From Pyricularia pennisetigena (taxonomy: Eukaryota > Ascomycota > Sordariomycetes > Magnaporthales > Pyriculariaceae), in the NCBI RefSeq assembly GCF_004337985.1, contig NC_043744.1:4933417-4997416 (forward strand): a stretch of DNA of 64,000 nucleotides. Reading direction: 5' to 3'. Made by a program: the position numbers and the translations under genes. Shown here one piece after another: positions 22,704 to 33,038 of this stretch (position 1 is its first letter; the number at the start of each line of letters is the position of its first letter). The notes under the pieces were generated by a model. That model searched no databases. It was not told where the DNA came from and saw only the letters and a list, made by a program, of their open reading frames with translations.

Positions 22704-23282
22704 AAGGTAATAATAAAATTTATTACAACAAAGATTACACACACGTTCTCGATTACGCCGGGCCTTGGAGACGACGCCTTGTGACAATATTAGCAGACTT
22801 GGAACCTGTATTATACTCCTAGAATGTGCGCCATGCCATCTTGTGTTGTATTATAATCTGTTAGTAGCCATGTGTTGAACAGATGAGTAGCTGGCAACTG
22901 AGCTAGTACCTAGACTAGTTGTTCGTTTGCTCGTTCGAAAATATCTTACCAAGACTCTGCACTGCTGCAAAGCAATCAACCAGCACAGCACGATATCAAG
23001 GACTGGCCATTATCAATATTGTAGTTGATTGATTTAATATAACCAAGCTATAGCTGATCCTTTCCACGGTCGGTGCCATGGATGATAGCTTAGAAAACAC
23101 GCCTAGGACGTTTAGAGCGACAACAAAGAAACTTCTACCCGAGTCTGCTATGAGTAGAAACTATTTGCCACCCATGATAGATGGTCTTACAGGCCTCTTT
23201 GCCATCAAATCGCTTGATATCCTATCCCGGTGAGCAGGCCGTTGAGAGTCTGTTCAGAAAGGCTCTTTATCCAGACTGTCAA
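22704..23282. other. Intergenic region between convergent genes
   Basis: 3' flanks of two convergent genes. It contains AT-rich sequence and CTAGTACCTAGACTAG-like palindromic bits near 22900. No gene seen. Confidence 0.6.
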
Positions 23283-25344
23283 TCACTCACCAACCGCAGG
23301 AGTCTTGGGCTTAGGCGCCGGAGTCATCCACGAAAAGGCCGATGCGCCGCCGACAGGGTTCACCGACCTCGGCAGCGTGGCCGACGAGCTCCGCGACTCG
23401 GCGTTGACCGCACCGCCGAGCTTCCCATCCTTGAAGCTCGATATGCTCCCACTAATGCTGCGTTTCTCCCAGCGGACTGTGTGGGTACTGTTAATCATCG
23501 GCGTGTTCTCGGCAGCGTGAGTCGCTCCACCAGCAGCAGCGCTCTTCCGCCGATGCTCGCCGCTGCTTCGTGATGACGATTGTGGCGGTGATTCGTAGGA
23601 TTGGCCTTTTCGGGTGGACGAAGACGGCGTGCTGCCGCTGCCAGCGACCGACTTGCTAGGCTTCAGGACCTTCATACGGCTGCGCCCGGCTGGTTGGTAA
23701 CCACTCAACCCATTCTCCCCACGTTGAGCTGCGGCCCCATCACCTCCGCTCCCATTGACGGCGGCCGCTCCCTGTCGCCAAGAGCCCCAGATTCCCGGTG
23801 TAGACTCTGTAGTTGAGCGGCGGGTGTTGTGGTTGGTGTCCGAGGACGATAGAGATGGCTCGTCCTTGCCGCTGCTGGTGCTCCTTCCCTTAGTGGACTG
23901 TTGTTCGCTCTCTGCGCCACTCTCGGAATGTGTGCTGGACCCGGTAACCGCTGTCTGCGGCTGATAGGGCGGAAGTGCGAGCGGCGACATGGACCCTTGT
24001 CCGTGAAGGTCGTCTCGCGACTTGATTTCCTTTTCGGCCGGTTGCTGGCTGTCGGTATCTGCGGCCTGGCGTGGAGGAGAAGACTTCGCACTGTTGCCCA
24101 AAACGAACTCGGGCGCAGAGGCATTGAGTTTCGGTTTCTCAGGGACAATGTTGACTGTGGTCAAGAAACGAAACAGGGAGTCATCCTCAGGTCTCACGAA
24201 AGGAACTGATAGCTTGTCCCGGTTGCTGCTGTACAGCGTCATCAGGTTCTGCGAGAACAAGAGATCGGCGCTGTGGGCCCGGAGGGCGTCGGTCCCAATG
24301 AAGATGCGAATCGATTTCTTGCTCTCGGGACTTTCAGGAACGTCTAGCCCGGTTACCTCAAAGTTGACCGTCATGTTGGGTATATGCGGCACCGGACCTG
24401 GTGACCGTGTCGAGTTCGACTGGCTGACGATAGCCTCTGCAAGATAAACTGTGAGTGTCAAGCGACTGATGCCATCTGCACCTTTATGAATATCGCTAAG
24501 CAGATCGAGCTCCTTGGCAAGAGAGTAATCCAAGGTAGATCTTTGCGCCCCGGAACAGACATCGGCATATAGCAAAGTGTTGTGGGCAAAATTCTCGGTC
24601 AGCCAACACCTCACAATGGCAGGCACCGATCCCAAGACAAACAAGCCAGGGGGCGGCTCGGGTATCTCAACTGGCGAATCCTCCTCCCGCGCCCCGAATA
24701 CCGAGTTGGTGTCCAAGTGACCCAGACTACTGCCTCGGCCAGACGCCACTGAGTGAACAGAATGGACAGAGTGGCCTGCAGAGCTATGCCTCCCGTCCGA
24801 CTTGTGTGACAGGGACCGCTCCATCATACCGAAGCCACTGGTCGGCCTGATTGGGACAAAATCGCCCGCCTGGCGAGTGCTCTGGCCCCAGCCGGAAGCC
24901 TGAAGAGCACTCTCATCAAAGCGGACACTGTTGGCACGTGATGCCGCGCCGCGCCGCACCGGTTCGTCCTCGGCGTCCAGATGCAGGGAGCCAAGCAGAT
25001 TCTGGCCGTGCTCATCAAAGCCGTCGAAAACATCGGCGTGGGAAATTTGCAGAGGACCTAGCAAGATGTAATTAGACTCGGGCTGTCTGTGGGTGCAGGA
25101 AACCCCTCAGATAGAGAGAGATCACACGGAAAGGGTGTGTATACGCACCATGCTGCGGCGTGCCACTCAGAGCACTTGGGAACTGCGGAGTTGCCCACAC
25201 GGATTTGACCGCAGCGTCCTCAGCTAGGCGCTTCTCCACCCTCATAAGTCTCTCGGCATGACTGTGCTGAGTGACCTGCAGTTGCTTCACCTCCATCTGG
25301 ACATTGTAAAGGTCGTCCCGGGAGGCGGCGAAGCGGGGATCCAT
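23283..25344 (-). CDS. Conserved fungal protein with degenerate retropepsin-like domain
   Basis: I read two exons, 25344-25149 and 25057-23283, joined at CAT-G|GT, giving 656 residues. The start is the ATG of MDPRFAASRDD. The N-terminus (about residues 10-55) is a charged helix likely to form a coiled coil. A Ser/His-rich segment follows. A compact domain (about 200-370) begins with FVLGSVPAIVRCWL and carries YADVCSGAQRSTLDYSLAKEL, then FIGTDALRAHSADLLFSQNL. The order and spacing resemble the retropepsin pattern (hhDSGAxxSFhxxxLAxxL ... hhGxDxLRxHxAxhxF), but Cys about 233 replaces the catalytic Asp. The C-terminal 280 residues are Ser/Pro/Thr-rich, with short blocks such as TPGIWGSWRQG and THTVRWEKRS. 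The protein is conserved among filamentous ascomycetes as far as I recall. The function is unknown, and the retropepsin assignment is inference. A donor-like site near the stop leaves a further short 3' exon possible. Confidence 0.72.
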
Positions 25345-27233
25345 TCCCAGCCGGCTAAGGAGCTTGACTTTGGCTCGTATTCGGGGCTCGTACGAAGAAA
25401 GCAACAGCAGAAGCAAGATGACGGTGGGCCACGAAGCCGATGTTGCGAGTTGTCAGGCACCGAATCGTCGAGGGGAGCACCCTGTGACTGGCTGGCTGGT
25501 AACGTGTGCAAAGCCTGCAATCCCGGCAACTCGACTCTGATCCTAAGTGTCCGCCACCCGCAACATCGCACGCAACGACCTCGTGGTCCCTCGGCGATGC
25601 CGCAACAATACGAATGTTTAACGGCGTACGCTTTTGGGGGGTAGGGTATGTGGTGTGCTGTGATCGCGGGACTCGTGGCTTCTTCCGTCCAGGTATTTAT
25701 CGAGGCGAGGTTAACCCAACGCAAGGATCGGCAATTGAGCACGCTGTTTTGGTCCCTAGAGATCGTGCAGTCGAAAACGAGCGTATTGGAGCCGAGGGTA
25801 TTTTGCGAGATGGCTGCTATGCTATGGGGGCGTCAATGCCGGTACGTGTTAAACTTGTGGTGGCTGAGTGACGTTCACGACCGAGTTGTCTACAAGGGTG
25901 GAAATGTTGGAGCGATGTGCAACGGGTAGGTCGGTGCTTGCGAGGAATCGAGGATCACAGCTGGATCTCCCAAAAGGAAAGCGTCAAGGGATCTGTCGGG
26001 TAGGCAGATAGTTGATCGAGGAAATCTACAGATTGTGGTCTGGCTGAGCGTCAAATTTGGTTTATTGCTGTTTCCAGGCGAATGGATCGAGTAGCGGCTG
26101 AGCGAGGTTGGGGTCGAGTGTCGATCGATAAGATTGATTGATGGAGTGGAATACCAAAGCGAAGGAGATCGGTATTGTACGTTTTGCTGTCGTGCTTCCT
26201 CAGGTTTGCGGTGGTCCACCGGCAGTGACAACTAAGGTACCCAAGGTAGGTAGCCTGGAGAATTTGGTGATGGAAATGGATGGTTGGTTGGAGGTGTCGG
26301 CAGATTTGGGGGTCGTAGTAAATGCACTGTAACAAGGTCTGGTGGAGTTTTGTGTGGAATTAATGGAATGCGTTAGTCTGGTAAACTGATGCGGGCCAGC
26401 AGAGAAAGCATTGACAGACGGCGTGCTTCTGCAGCGAGCAATCTCCACGGGGTCTCAGGCTTGCTAGACCAAAAAAAAAACCTACGGTCTTAAGGTTTTG
26501 GATTGAAAATAAACATTTTGCTCGTATTAACAACTAATTTTTTTTTTTTAAAGTTCATAAAATCTCATGGCAACCGCCTGCGTAATCAGTCAAGACACAG
26601 GAGCAATAAAGCATGTGTGCAGAGGTATGAGGTGGTCGTACATAATTAATTTGCTTTAGGAACCACACACCGACAACACACTCAAACACGATTACTGTTG
26701 TTGCTGGCTGGCTGACTGGGTACTGGCTGCCTGCTCCGTACCTACCCACCCTGCCCCCCTCTACCATCCTAGCAAGCCTAGGTACCTCCTTTGTAGATGG
26801 ACGACTGGACCGTGCCCGGCGAGGCGACTCTCGGACGGTTCGCACTGATGCGGGAAGCAAAGCAGCCGTCGTGCTGCATTGGCGTTTCGTCTCTGGTGAC
26901 GAGGTGGCACTCTATCTTGGTCATGATAACGTTTCTGCAACTCATCTCTTGATCTGAGATCTGGGATTTGCCGGCATCTAATCCATGGCTCAACTTACCG
27001 CGCATCACTGTACGCTGGACTACTTAAAATAACATGCAACCAACTAACAGGGAAATCACCACTCTACACAGAAATTAAAATAGAAGTGGATTTATTTGTA
27101 GGTCACAGGCAGCCCCCATGCCTGCTGTTTGGGTAAAGTAGTCAGTACCGACCCGAAGTAGGTAACGTTATGTAATCTAATATACCGTTGATGCAATCCG
27201 ATCTCATCAACCCTAACCCACGCTTCCACCCCT
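25345..27233. other. Intergenic region, no gene seen
   Basis: This contains the promoter of the minus-strand gene starting at 25344, A/T tracts at 26469-26478 and 26538-26550, and the 3' flank of the SGNH esterase. Short frames on both strands carry no domain signal. Confidence 0.5.
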
Positions 27234-28234
27234 TCAGCTCCAGGGCGCAACCCGCCACTCGGGTAGCACATGACCCTCACCATTACCCAGCGTTGCAATC
27301 TCAGGGATGATATGCGGTCTCACGGCATCGAAGAATACCCGGTATGCCTCCCCGCTCATGTGCAGACCGTCAGGGAGCAGGTTCTCCAGGTGCCCACATA
27401 GACCACACCCCGGATCCCCCAGGATGGCGCCGCCGACCCCGTAGAACCCGGGCGTTTTGGCTACCGCGACGTTCATGAGCTCCTTCCACAGATCGATGAG
27501 CACCACGCCGCTGGCGGCCAGCTCGCCGGCCAACTCGCGCGCCGCGGCCGAGTACGACGCTGATACCTTTGCTTGGCGCGAGGGGCCATCGCGGCCGTTG
27601 GCGCGGTCGATGGCGCCGAGGCGGATCTCGTCCAGCGGTGGCGGCGTCACGAGGAGGATGTTGGGCTTGTGGGCGACGACATGTGGGTGTGTGACGATGG
27701 CGCGGAGGTTGGTCTTGTACTGGCCAATGTCCACGTGCTGGTTATCGACAGGCGAGGGCAAGGCCGCGTCGTTGGCTCCGAGGAGGACGATCAGGTACTT
27801 GAGCTGAGGGCCTGACGGATGAGGAGCTGGGATGATGTCGGGCAGGATCTTGAGGACCTGAGAGGTGTTGTAGCCCGAGAACCCTCTGTTTATGACATCA
27901 TATCGACGCTGGCAGTCTTTTCCGGATAGTGTACGACATGATCAGCTTGAAAGATCCGGGTTAGGCTGGGCCAGTATGGTATTGGTGTCGCTCATTTGCA
28001 ACAAATATCCCAGCGGCGTGCAAAGGTGATCCCACTCACGATTTTGCAGTGCGCCTTGGAAAGAGAATCCGCCCTGAACATCGGATGCGCCCTGGAAGAG
28101 CGAGTCTCCTAGAAGAACCACCTGGGGCCAAGGTGCCTAACAACGCGCGTGTTAGTCAGTCTTCACGCTACAATAACTATCACTATCTAAAATTAGATAT
28201 CCCTCATGAATTAAAGCAGGCGACTTACAGCCAT
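27234..28234 (-). CDS. IAH1: SGNH/GDSL esterase, isoamyl-acetate-hydrolysing type
   Basis: I read three exons: 28234-28229 (ATG GCT only), 28136-28040 and 27916-27234, giving 261 residues. All SGNH blocks are present: block I LLGDSLFQGAS with the nucleophile Ser, block II INRGFSGYNTS with Gly, block III LLGANDA with Asn, and block V PDGLHMSGEAY with the Asp-x-x-His pair. The length and the MAAPWPQVVLLGDS N-terminus without signal peptide match the Iah1 group, which hydrolyses acetate esters such as isoamyl acetate in yeast. The substrate in this organism is inferred. The 6-nt first exon is supported because its GTAAGT donor and the in-frame join MA|APWPQ restore the usual N-terminus. Confidence 0.9.
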
Positions 28235-28992
28235 TGCGCAAACTTGCAAGCTTTAAAGGTCACACCAGAGTAAATAGAAGGGGGAGACCACTGTCAACAG
28301 TCACAGGTGAACAAGATAATTGTGCCGAGGAAGCAATTTAACCTTAGCCGTGGCCAAAGGACGACCAACACAAAGATTAGACTATTGTTTTATCCCGCAA
28401 GCTTTCATTCAGGGCGGCAGGCACAGCACTGTTCGTCTTTGCAGACCGCAATAAGTCAGGTAGAGTAATACTGTAAGGTCAGCCCCCAGCACATGCAGGT
28501 CTGCGGGGCTGCCTCATCCCACCTAAAGGGACTTCAGTACTATTACAACCATCAGCCCTCACGAAGCCGCTTGGGGGTGGCTCGCATGACCTGAAACACA
28601 AAAAAAATCCTCCTATAAATGGACATCATTTGCAAAACAGAGGGGAAATCGGGTAATGCTGACTTTTCATCGTCTAATTTGGTAGATTATTTACCAAATG
28701 CTTCCGCAAGACAAGCACACGGTGTCGACCCAAGCGGCGTCTGTCTGGTGGAGAAGCAACTGAACTGTTTGGTGGGTCGTCGTCGGAAACTTGAAGAAAC
28801 CAGCGAGCAAGTGAAGTCCAACAAGCATTCAGCAAACTTCCCAAGCATTCGCATGCGCCAACGTCACTTCGGCTTGCCCACACAGCAGTTTCTACCCTTG
28901 CCGCTTCTCCGTGCCCAGTAAGGTGAATTATACTCGAGAATTCGCCAAGGGCGAACAGTTTTGTCACAAAACTGTACAAAACTGTACGAGCA
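28235..28992. other. Divergent promoter region (esterase / polyprenol reductase)
   Basis: About 760 nt between two divergent start codons. It should contain both promoters. The frame at 28619-28921 has no recognisable protein character and is not called. Confidence 0.6.
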
Positions 28993-30026
28993 ATGGGGGT
29001 TTACGACCACGGCATTACCGTCCTCCAGCTGCTGTCTCCAGTTCAATGGGTACAGACATTCTTCATCCTAGCAGCATCAGCAGTGTTAGCCCTCACATTT
29101 TTACCCTCCCGAACCCGCAGACTCCTTCTTGACTACGGCGCCCGCGGCGGCTCGAGACCAAGTGCGGCTGCAGCTGGAGGCGACTGGCTGGAGACCATCA
29201 CCGCCACTGTCACGTCGTGGGGCCAGATACCGCACTCATGGTTCGCTGCTTTTTATGCAACCTCGCTGGCTGGCTCAGCATTCTGGGCATACCAGTTTGC
29301 CTTCCAAGGTGAAATTCTGAGGTTGGTCGCCTCGACACAGGTTGCCAACGGTTCTGAAGCCAACGGCCAGAGTCTGGTGGCGGTCAAGGTGGCATGGGCT
29401 TTGATGGCGGTGCAGGGAGCTAGGCGACTATTCGAGCAGCTCTTTGTCCTCGAATCTTCGACTTCCAAGATGTGGATCGTTCATTGGGCACTCGGGCTGT
29501 CTTTTTACATATTCATGAGTGTTGCCGTGTGGATCCAAGGTTCAGGTGAGCGTGCCCATGCCTTCACCGCATAACGAACAGTCAGCGGCGTCAAGTCTCA
29601 TTTCTAAACCGCTAAATTTTTTGTGTACCCAAAGGATCCATAATCGACCAATGGTCAAAACCCAATGACGGCCATGGCCCTGGTCTCAATGTTCTCACTG
29701 GCTCTGTCATGTTTTTCATGGCATCAGTAACCCAGTTCAGGTGCCACAGCCACTTGGCAAGTCTCAAGAAATACTCGCTCCCAACAGAAGGGCTGTTCCA
29801 GTATACGATTTGCGCCCACTACACCTGCGAGTGTCTCATCTACATCTCGCTAGCCATCGCCGCAGCACCGGAAGGGCAACTGTTTAATAAAACGATACTC
29901 TCGGGACTTGTATTTGTGGCAGTCAACCTTGGCTTGACAGCACACGGCACTCGCAAATGGTATGAGACCAAATTTGGTGCCGACAAGGTAGCGTCCCGAT
30001 GGACCATGATCCCTCTGGTGTACTAG
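28993..30026 (+). CDS. DFG10: Polyprenol reductase (DFG10/SRD5A3 type)
   Basis: I read two exons, 28993-29545 and 29635-30026, joined within Gly (G|GA TCC), giving 314 residues. The protein is an ER membrane enzyme with about six hydrophobic segments. The C-terminal half is the steroid 5-alpha-reductase C-terminal domain (PF02544 type): CHSHLASLKKYSLPTEGLF, YTICAHYTCECLIYISL, and the final WYETKFGADKVASRWTMIPLVY-type tail ending in the typical R-x-x-x-I-P-x-x-Y. SRD5A3/Dfg10 members reduce the alpha-isoprene unit of polyprenol, a step in making dolichol for N-glycosylation. The RRLFEQLFVLESSTSKM block near residue 140 is typical of this subgroup rather than sterol reductases. The gene ends 34 nt from the 3' end of the convergent ALKBH6-like gene. 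Confidence 0.9.
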
Positions 30027-30060
30027 TCGTTTCACAGCAAACATCATGGCCAAATTGGTC

Positions 30061-31041
30061 TTAACGTTTGAGGAAAGCACCAAGCTTGTTGCCTAGCTTG
30101 GAAACCTTGATGACATCTCGGTACGTAAGGCTCGTCCGTAATGTGCGTTCGCTGCGCCCGCCAACAAACAGTTCCTTGGATCGCAACAGGTTCCAGTTTG
30201 CAACGGTTGTTTCGGAGAGTCCTTCATCTGCATTTACCTCAGCGATACCATGGAGATAGTTTGTATAAAGGTCCTGAGTGGTGATCAAAAGGCTTCTTGG
30301 CTCTTGCAGCACTCGCCACGAGGGCTCAGTCTCTAGAGTTCCGTCATCCTTGCTTTTATGTATGTTGAGACAAAGGCTGCCCCCAAGACTGACGGTGCAA
30401 ACTATCGGGTGATACGCTGGTCCGTCCTGCACACTTGGTGAGTTCTCCGGAAGTACATTCCGGATCGAAGCCATGGCGTGAGTAACCTACCTTGTGCGGC
30501 ATGATGCCTATGCCTGGAGGGTATTCGTTGATGAGGACATGGTTCGGCCTGCGGTGTGGACTATCGGAGAATATGGATTCCTCGCTCGTGTTCGCAAGGG
30601 GAATGGCTACCAGTCTAGACACAATAGGCTCTTCAATCCATGCCGGTAGAGGTGCATCTAAGAGAGTATTGTTGACTAAATCTGAGGGCCAGGTTTGAAG
30701 CCTGCGGTGTGTAAGTTGTTTCCATCTTGGTTTGGGAGCCGCATGAATCTGGAACGGCGGTAACGGCCGCGTCAGTTCGTGGAGAACACCCAACGTTGAT
30801 CCGTGTATGTGGCGGCTGGCAGGGCTGAATTGAGGGTTGCTTTATCGTCTCGCCTCGATGATGACTGAGTTCGCCTTACCTTGGACAGGATCTGCCTTTC
30901 TTCCTCCTCAGTGAGAAATTCTGAAATGTAAAAAGCAGTCTGCGGGAGAGAATGTACGATGACCTCTTGCAGTGAGGTGGGCAGTCTGGGAAGGTCAACC
31001 CCGGCCGTGGGAGCTGAAGAGTTGTTGTCGTTATCGGTCAT
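30061..31041 (-). CDS. ALKBH6-type 2-oxoglutarate/Fe(II) dioxygenase
   Basis: I read three exons, 31041-30880, 30748-30491 and 30426-30061, all joined in phase 0, giving 261 residues. The AlkB fold signatures are PRWKQLTHRRLQ, NHVLINEYPPGIGIMPH-K-D (the Fe-binding His-x-Asp, split by intron 2 between Lys and Asp), DGPAYHPIVCTVSLG, the second iron His in YLHGI, and the 2-oxoglutarate Arg in RTSLTYRDV. This arrangement matches ALKBH6, a cytosolic/nuclear member implicated in nucleic-acid repair and tRNA binding in animals and plants. The fungal substrate is not known. A conserved Asn/Tyr pair (VLINEY) for co-substrate binding is also present. It overlaps no gene but lies only 34 nt from the polyprenol reductase stop, so the two mRNAs probably overlap at their 3' ends. 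Confidence 0.9.
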
Positions 31042-33038
31042 AGTTTGCTGGTTCAGGACCAAAGTGGCCAGGCCGGTCGGTAGGTCTCTGAGAGTCAGCG
31101 AGCAACGAACTCAACCATGCAGAGGCGCTGTTCTGTTACTCGGTCTTGTCAGTATCAAAATGGAACGTGTAGCCGATCCTCTTTCTGAAGGTCGGGTTTA
31201 GGTGGGAAATGCACGTGTGAGGCAAATAACTGCGTCAGCCCGTATTGCGTGCGTGTTCTCCCTTCGCTGCATGGATGAAGTCTGAAAGGGATTGAGAAAG
31301 CTGGGAGACGTGGCGAAGCGGGGTTTGTATTTGTGGCGCGCGTGTCTGTTCATGCGCTACCCCCCTTGTTTTTTTGCTTTCTTTTTTTTTTCATTCTCTC
31401 TTTCTCTCTCACAATTTTAATCCCTCCTCTTTCGTTTTGCCTCTCGCTCCTCCGTACAACCTTGGGCAGGAGAGATATGGATTTGCTGGAAACAGGACAC
31501 CCCTGTCCAAACCCTGGGCCAGCTGATATTCTTGAGAGTCGTGAGATGATGTCGGACTCAGGTCAAGTCTAATTTCGCCTTTGACTTGTCGCAAGATTGT
31601 CGAATGCACTAAGGTTCTAAGAAGTTTACTTTTATCCGGCGATATTTTTGGGTTTATTACGGCTTGATGGCTCTACGTCATATCAACTTGATTCGGCAAG
31701 CAAGCAGTTCAAGTTGATCTGTTCGTGTAATCAGAAGATTTAGCCATGGATATGTCCTAGGCTAGATTCACGCTGTTTGTTTGTTATGATTTCATTTGCC
31801 TTCTTGCCAGCACGCTAGGCACCCCAACCAAGCAAAGGCAGGTTCACAAATTTGTCGGAGACTGCTAACACCAATCAGAGATAACGGGCCCGCAATTCAA
31901 TCCCGCAATCACTCCCGTCTGTGTCTCGTGAATTGAACCTCGAATGGATGGAAGCCAAACCAAAATGAGCAGTGGCTAATTAATCGCATTTCGCATACCC
32001 TAGTTGAATCTACACAAGCTCATTCCGTCTCTATTAGAAAAACAAGAACTTGATGATTGGTGTACAAACAAAGATTGAAAGGCGTCGAGAAGTGAAAACA
32101 AGATAGAAAAAAAGGGGAACAGACGACAAAAAAGAAAAAGAAAAAGAAAAACACAATACAGCCCCGCCAGGTGACAGACAGTCCTGACAAGCCAAGACAC
32201 CCACCTGTAAGCACAGATAAAGAAGCCCAAGCCAGGCTGCCAGCGGTCGGGTTGACATTGCGTGCAACGCCTCAATCTTGAATTCCAAGCGTGGGCCCCC
32301 AGTCCCGACACACCAAAGAAAAACGGCGGCGGGGGCATCAGTGGTTCGCCGTCGTGCCGCGGGCCAATGGCAACCAGCAGCTGATCAGGATCCTGGTCGA
32401 GGGTGGGTCTCCAATCCTCCGTGCGCCCTCTTGTGTGCTGCTGTTGAGTCTTTGCCGTTTTCCCCCTACTGCAACGGTCCTTCAGAGATTTGGGAAAGCC
32501 TCACAGCCTGTCGCTCTCGTTCCCAAACCAGGCCGTCAATCGAATTTTTCCTACACCCGCAGAGCCTTACTGCTCGAGAATCGATACGAATTTTCGACCG
32601 ATTGCTGAAACGATTGCCGACGAGCACGGCGACGAAGCAACCACGAAAAAAAAACAAAGGACGGAACCTCTACCTCCTCTCCCGCCGTCAATCCACAACT
32701 GCCACGCAACCTTTCCAGTCCCGCAGCATAGGTAGCAAGTCTCAACGAGGCTACCTTAGTCGACGGCGACTCGGCGATCTACGAATCTCTTTTGTTCCTT
32801 CGCGTTGTACTCTGTACAGACTGACTCTGGGAAATCATTCAGTGATCGGGACTTCTCGGGCCGTTCTTGCACGTCTTCACTACGATTTTTGACATTGGTT
32901 CGAAACAGTCTTGTGATTGCTATCGCTTTGTCTGGCGGATCAATCGTCGCCCGCTCTCCCAACCGGCCACAGCCTCTCGCGCGCTCCCGACGTGCCCAGC
33001 ATGGTGCAAAAGCGTAGTCGGAACACAGATTAAATGTC
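31042..33038. other. Divergent intergenic region (ALKBH6-like / Hos4-like)
   Basis: About 2 kb between two start codons. There is a CACGTG at 31212-31217, about 170 nt before the ALKBH6-type start. CT-rich sequence lies at 31375-31450, and GA/A-rich sequence at 32090-32150. The last 500 nt before 33039 probably form a long leader with upstream ATGs (for example 33001 and 33034, the latter out of frame). No protein gene is supported here. Confidence 0.5.
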
